A stretch of DNA of 37,806 nt. Source: an uncultured Rhizobiaceae bacterium. Lineage in GTDB: Bacteria; Pseudomonadota; Alphaproteobacteria; Rhizobiales; Rhizobiaceae. The DNA is taken from the NCBI GenBank assembly GCA_947259295.1, contig CAMYMG010000076.1:1-37806 (forward strand). Reading direction: 5' to 3'. The position numbers and the translations under genes are program-made. Below, piece after piece: positions 35,134 through 37,806 of the stretch (the stretch's first letter is position 1; each line of letters starts with the position of its first letter). Under the pieces are notes generated by a model, which worked only from the letters and a program-made list of their open reading frames with translations, was not told the origin of the DNA and ran no database searches.

Positions 35134-35931
35134 TCAGGCCTTGGGCATCGGCGCTTCGGCTGCCGTCGAGGAGTCGGCCGGTGCATCTGTACCGAACCAC
35201 TTCTTGTGGATCTCCTGCATCGTCCCGTCCTTCTTCATTTCGCTCAGAGCGTCGTTGACCTTGCCGAGCAGCGGATGGTCCTTGGTCATCATCAGGCCGT
35301 ACTGCTCGCCGGTCTTGATGCGCTCGACAACGGCGAGGCCCTGCATCTTAGTGAAGGCATATTCCATGCCCGGTACGTCGCTCACCACGCCGTCGACGCG
35401 GCCGGCGGAAAGGTCGAGCAGCACGTCCTGCTGGCTGTTGTAGCCCTTGACCTCGGCGAAGCCCTGCGCCTCCTTGTTCTCGTTCGCATATTTCTCGCCG
35501 GTCGAACCCGAAAGCACGCCCACGATCTTGCCCTTGAGGTCGGAGATGCCCGTCACGTCGCCGTCCTTCTTGGCCGCGATGCCCATGTCTGAATCATAGT
35601 AAGGCTGCGTGAAGGACTGCGATCCCAGGCGCTCCGGCGTGATGGTGATCGACGAAATGGCGACGTCGACGCGGCCCGAGCTCGTCGCTGCAAATAGCGG
35701 CTGGAAGTCGTAGCCTTCGATGTTGACGGTCATGCCGAGACGCTTGGCGGCCTCGGTCACGATATCGACCTCGAAGCCCTCGAAATTGCCGCTCTCGCCC
35801 TTGAACTCGAAAGGCGGATTGTTCGGATAGGAAGCGACGTTCAACACGTCGGCGGCATAGGCGGTAGCCGGGCCGGCAATGATGCCGACGGCGGCGGCGA
35901 TAAGCAGGAAGTTGCGGCGGGTAAAGCTCAT
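35134..35931 (-). CDS. Amino acid ABC transporter periplasmic substrate-binding protein
   Basis: The 265-residue product has a signal peptide (MSFTRRNFLLIAAAVGIIAG, cleavage near AYAA|D; the TRRNF start is Tat-like). The family-3 solute-binding fold follows: LNVASYPNNPPFEFKGESG, GFEVDIVTEAAKRLG, VDVAISSITITPERLGSQSF, LKGKIVGVLSGSTGEKYA, and LDLSAGRVDGVVSDVPGMEY. Ligand-binding Arg and Asp positions of polar amino acid binders are present. GAGGGA upstream sets the ATG at 35929-35931. It follows the aminotransferase by 74 bases and precedes the permease. The ligand is probably an amino acid handled by the flanking PLP enzymes. Confidence 0.95.
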   Translation of the reverse strand: MSFTRRNFLLIAAAVGIIAGPATAYAADVLNVASYPNNPPFEFKGESGNFEGFEVDIVTEAAKRLGMTVNIEGYDFQPLFAATSSGRVDVAISSITITPERLGSQSFTQPYYDSDMGIAAKKDGDVTGISDLKGKIVGVLSGSTGEKYANENKEAQGFAEVKGYNSQQDVLLDLSAGRVDGVVSDVPGMEYAFTKMQGLAVVERIKTGEQYGLMMTKDHPLLGKVNDALSEMKKDGTMQEIHKKWFGTDAPADSSTAAEAPMPKA

Positions 35932-36005
35932 TTTCGTTCCCTCTTGTTGATCCGGACGGTGCTTTTTCCGTTCGGCTTTCTTTGGCGCCCGCTCCCTGCG
36001 GGGCG

Positions 36006-37199
36006 TCAATTCTTCATTGCGAGCATGCGGCCGAGTGCCGTCTCGATCTGGCCGCGGTCGCGACACACGCACATGCGCAGAAAAGGGTTGGCCTTGCTGC
36101 CGAACAGGTAGCCTGGCGCCAGGCCGACGCGCGCCTTCTCGAGGATCTCGGCGCAGACCTTGCGCGCATCGGTTTCGCCCTCGACCGCGAAGAAGGCGTA
36201 CATGCCGCCGCGCGGCTTGGTCGGAAGGATCATGCCGGGGATCTGCGCCAGCGCGTCGTAAGCGAGGTCGAGTCCCGTGCGGATGCGCTGCCGGATTTCC
36301 TCGACCAGCGGCTCGCCTTCAAGGATCGCCGCTGTCGCGCCCGCCTGCACCGGAGCCGAGGTACCGCTGTTCATCAATTGCGTCATCGCACCGATATGTT
36401 CGGCGACGCCGGATGGATGTGTCAGCCAGCCGATGCGCCAGCCGGTCATCGCCCAGGCCTTGGAGAAGCTGTTGACCGACAGAACCCGGTCGCCGCCCTC
36501 GGCAATCTGAAGGATCGAGGGTGCGACGGGGGCGTCGAAATAGAGCCGCCCGTAGACCTCGTCCGAGATGATCCAGATGCCGGTGCGGCGGCTGAACTCG
36601 AGCAGTGCCAGCATCTCCTCGCGGCTCGCCGTCCAGCCTGTCGGATTGGATGGCGTCGACAGGAAAATGGCGCGCGTGCGGGCGTCGCAGGCTGCAAACA
36701 GCCCGTCGAGATCGAGCTTCCAGTCGCCGTCGAAGTCGAGCGAGAAGGGGCGCGGCTCGCCGCCGACCAGATGGATGGCATTGTGGATGTTGGGCCACTG
36801 CGGCGCCACGTAGACGACGTTGGTGCCGGTATCGACCAGAAGTTCGAGCGCCATGAAGAGCGCCTGCATGCCGCCTGGCGTGACCGTCGTGCGCGAGACG
36901 GGAATGTCTCTGCCGTGCAGCCGGGTCTGGTACCCGGCCAAGGCCTCGTTCAGAGGGCCGGAGCCGTGCATGTTGGGAATATAGAATGTCTGCCCCTCGT
37001 CGAGCGCAGCCTTCGCGGCCTCGCGAATGAAGGGCGGGGTGACCATGTCGCCTTCGCCGTACCAGAGCGGAATGACGTCGCCGAGTTCGCGGGCGCGCAT
37101 CGCAAGATCGGCGATGCTTTCGGTATGGAGGTCGCGGATCTGCGCGCGAATTCCGTCGAACGCGAAGCGCGGATTGGCGACGGAAGCTTGGGGCGGCAT
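36006..37199 (-). CDS. PLP-dependent class I/II aminotransferase of the catabolic cluster
   Basis: This 397-residue aminotransferase has VIPLWYGEGDMVTPPFI, STPSNPTGW, SDEVYGRLYF, and Schiff-base Lys247 in NSFSKAWAMTGWRIGW. It is a paralogue of the enzyme at 11947-13113. The ATG at 37197-37199 gives a family-like N-terminus; a TTG nine bases upstream is also possible, and ribosome-site evidence is weak for both. It is first in a minus-strand run with the ABC binding protein, permease and class V enzyme. The HpcH/HpaI aldolase lies upstream across a 143-base gap holding an AT-rich palindrome. It probably converts the imported amino acid to a 2-oxo acid for the aldolase. Confidence 0.92.
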   Translation of the reverse strand: MPPQASVANPRFAFDGIRAQIRDLHTESIADLAMRARELGDVIPLWYGEGDMVTPPFIREAAKAALDEGQTFYIPNMHGSGPLNEALAGYQTRLHGRDIPVSRTTVTPGGMQALFMALELLVDTGTNVVYVAPQWPNIHNAIHLVGGEPRPFSLDFDGDWKLDLDGLFAACDARTRAIFLSTPSNPTGWTASREEMLALLEFSRRTGIWIISDEVYGRLYFDAPVAPSILQIAEGGDRVLSVNSFSKAWAMTGWRIGWLTHPSGVAEHIGAMTQLMNSGTSAPVQAGATAAILEGEPLVEEIRQRIRTGLDLAYDALAQIPGMILPTKPRGGMYAFFAVEGETDARKVCAEILEKARVGLAPGYLFGSKANPFLRMCVCRDRGQIETALGRMLAMKN

Positions 37200-37326
37200 G
37201 AACGTCAACGACTGAACCCTGTTTCGCACTGGTACCCGGACCGCGACGTGCCGCCCGTGATCGGCGCCGGAGAAGGCGCGACACGGCGAAATGCTATCCC
37301 AAGCGCGGCGCATTTCAAGGCAAAAG

Positions 37327-37340
37327 TTTTAAGCTTAAAA
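37327..37340. promoter_or_regulatory. AT-rich palindrome upstream of the aminotransferase operon
   Basis: TTTTAAGCTTAAAA is a perfect 14-base palindrome in otherwise GC-rich DNA, directly after the aldolase stop and 128 bases upstream of the aminotransferase start. It looks like the operator of a dimeric repressor. No regulator gene is in view. Confidence 0.45.
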
Positions 37341-37342
37341 AA

Positions 37343-37806
37343 TCATCCGGTTGGGCCAGGCCGAGACTTGGCTGGCCTTGCCGTCTCCCGAACCGCACTG
37401 CATCGTGCTGCGGCCTCGGCGCCGAGGAACATCGTGTCGCTGGCGAGGATGATGAAGCTGGCCCCTGCTTCCGACCACTTGCCGGCGGCGTCTGGGGTTG
37501 CGCAGAAGATGCCCGAAGCTTTGCCATGGGCCAGGGTTGAGGCGATAATCGTCTCGATCGCACCCGTGAGCCGGTCGGCATGTTCCGGCCCAACCGCGTC
37601 GATCGAGACCGAGAGATCGCCGGGCCCGACGAAGACGACGTCGACGCCCTCGGTCGCCGCGATTGCATCGACATTCTCCATACCTTCCGCGGTCTCGACC
37701 TGCACCGCCACGACGATCTCGGCATTGGCGCCTGCCAGATATTCCGAGATGCGGTAGCCGTAGCCCGCCGCCCGCCCCGGACCGACGCCGCGCGCGCCGA
37801 GCGGTG
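37343..37806 (-). CDS. HpcH/HpaI-family aldolase/citrate lyase-type enzyme, C-terminal part (runs off the window)
   Basis: The frame enters from the right edge without a start and ends at TGA 37343-37345, giving about 154 residues. It reads LGARGVGPGRAAGYGYRI, then VVAVQVETAEGMENVDAIAA with the metal-binding Glu of QVET. EGVDVVFVGPGDLSVSI follows with the metal-binding Asp of GPGDL, then the late KASGIFCATPDAAGKWSEAG. This matches class II pyruvate aldolases such as HpaI, which cleave 4-hydroxy-2-oxo acids to pyruvate and an aldehyde. The missing N-terminal half should be about 100 residues. It is upstream of, and probably works with, the aminotransferase cluster. The exact substrate is unknown. 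Confidence 0.9.
   Translation of the reverse strand, partial: PLGARGVGPGRAAGYGYRISEYLAGANAEIVVAVQVETAEGMENVDAIAATEGVDVVFVGPGDLSVSIDAVGPEHADRLTGAIETIIASTLAHGKASGIFCATPDAAGKWSEAGASFIILASDTMFLGAEAAARCSAVRETARPAKSRPGPTG

Noticed and set aside
33471..35186. A 571-codon minus-strand open frame spanning parts of the class V, permease and binding-protein genes
   Set aside because: It is an out-of-frame Arg/Pro-rich shadow of three recognisable genes on the same strand.

Overview
The window looks like chromosomal DNA of a GC-rich alphaproteobacterium, most likely a Mesorhizobium-like member of the Hyphomicrobiales. This is inferred from uniformly high GC, a C4-pathway 5-aminolevulinate synthase (hemA), a BA14K-type secreted protein, a sodium-symporter-type hybrid kinase and several Tat-exported enzymes. 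No 16S or other marker is present, so the genus is a guess. I see no insertion sequence, integrase, phage gene or CRISPR array. Gene density is high and no gene-free stretch exceeds 300 bases.

Layout. 1-1431 (minus): the end of a catabolic operon, with a beta-keto acid cleavage enzyme followed by an edge-truncated acetylpolyamine amidohydrolase-like deacetylase. 1520-6260: tRNA-Gly(CCC), an MscS channel, a small membrane protein plus MATE exporter pair, and a DUF952-pyrD operon. 6377-11148: a secreted coiled-coil protein, then a LuxR-type response regulator convergent with a very large symporter-fused hybrid histidine kinase. 11403-15680: mscL with a clear terminator, a class I aminotransferase, hemA, and galE/exoB. 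15872-18926: a divergent module of a helical-repeat/winged-helix regulator plus a short beta-propeller on one side, and a DUF899 thioredoxin-like protein plus a two-helix membrane protein on the other. 18968-21049: a UvrD-like helicase. 21207-28063: a three-subunit periplasmic molybdenum hydroxylase (2Fe-2S subunit, Tat-exported molybdopterin subunit, triheme cytochrome c), then an EmrAB-type efflux pair. 28348-32906: a Gly/His-rich BA14K-like protein, a formate/nitrite channel, a frameshifted DHA2 transporter, and a Tat-exported bicupin oxalate decarboxylase. 32957-37806 (minus): an amino-acid uptake and catabolism cluster of HpcH/HpaI aldolase (edge-truncated), class I aminotransferase, ABC substrate-binding protein, ABC permease, and a class V PLP enzyme lacking the desulfurase cysteine.

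How the genes work together (inference). The right-hand cluster reads as import of an amino acid, transamination to a 2-oxo acid, and retro-aldol cleavage. The oxalate locus reads as periplasmic conversion of oxalate to formate and CO2 with a formate channel beside it. The molybdenum hydroxylase appears to pass electrons straight to a membrane-anchored triheme cytochrome c, because no FAD subunit is encoded. The least-described unit is the DUF899/beta-propeller/regulator/small membrane protein module at 15872-18926. The most concrete anomaly is a one-base insertion that breaks the DHA2 transporter at 31204-31206.
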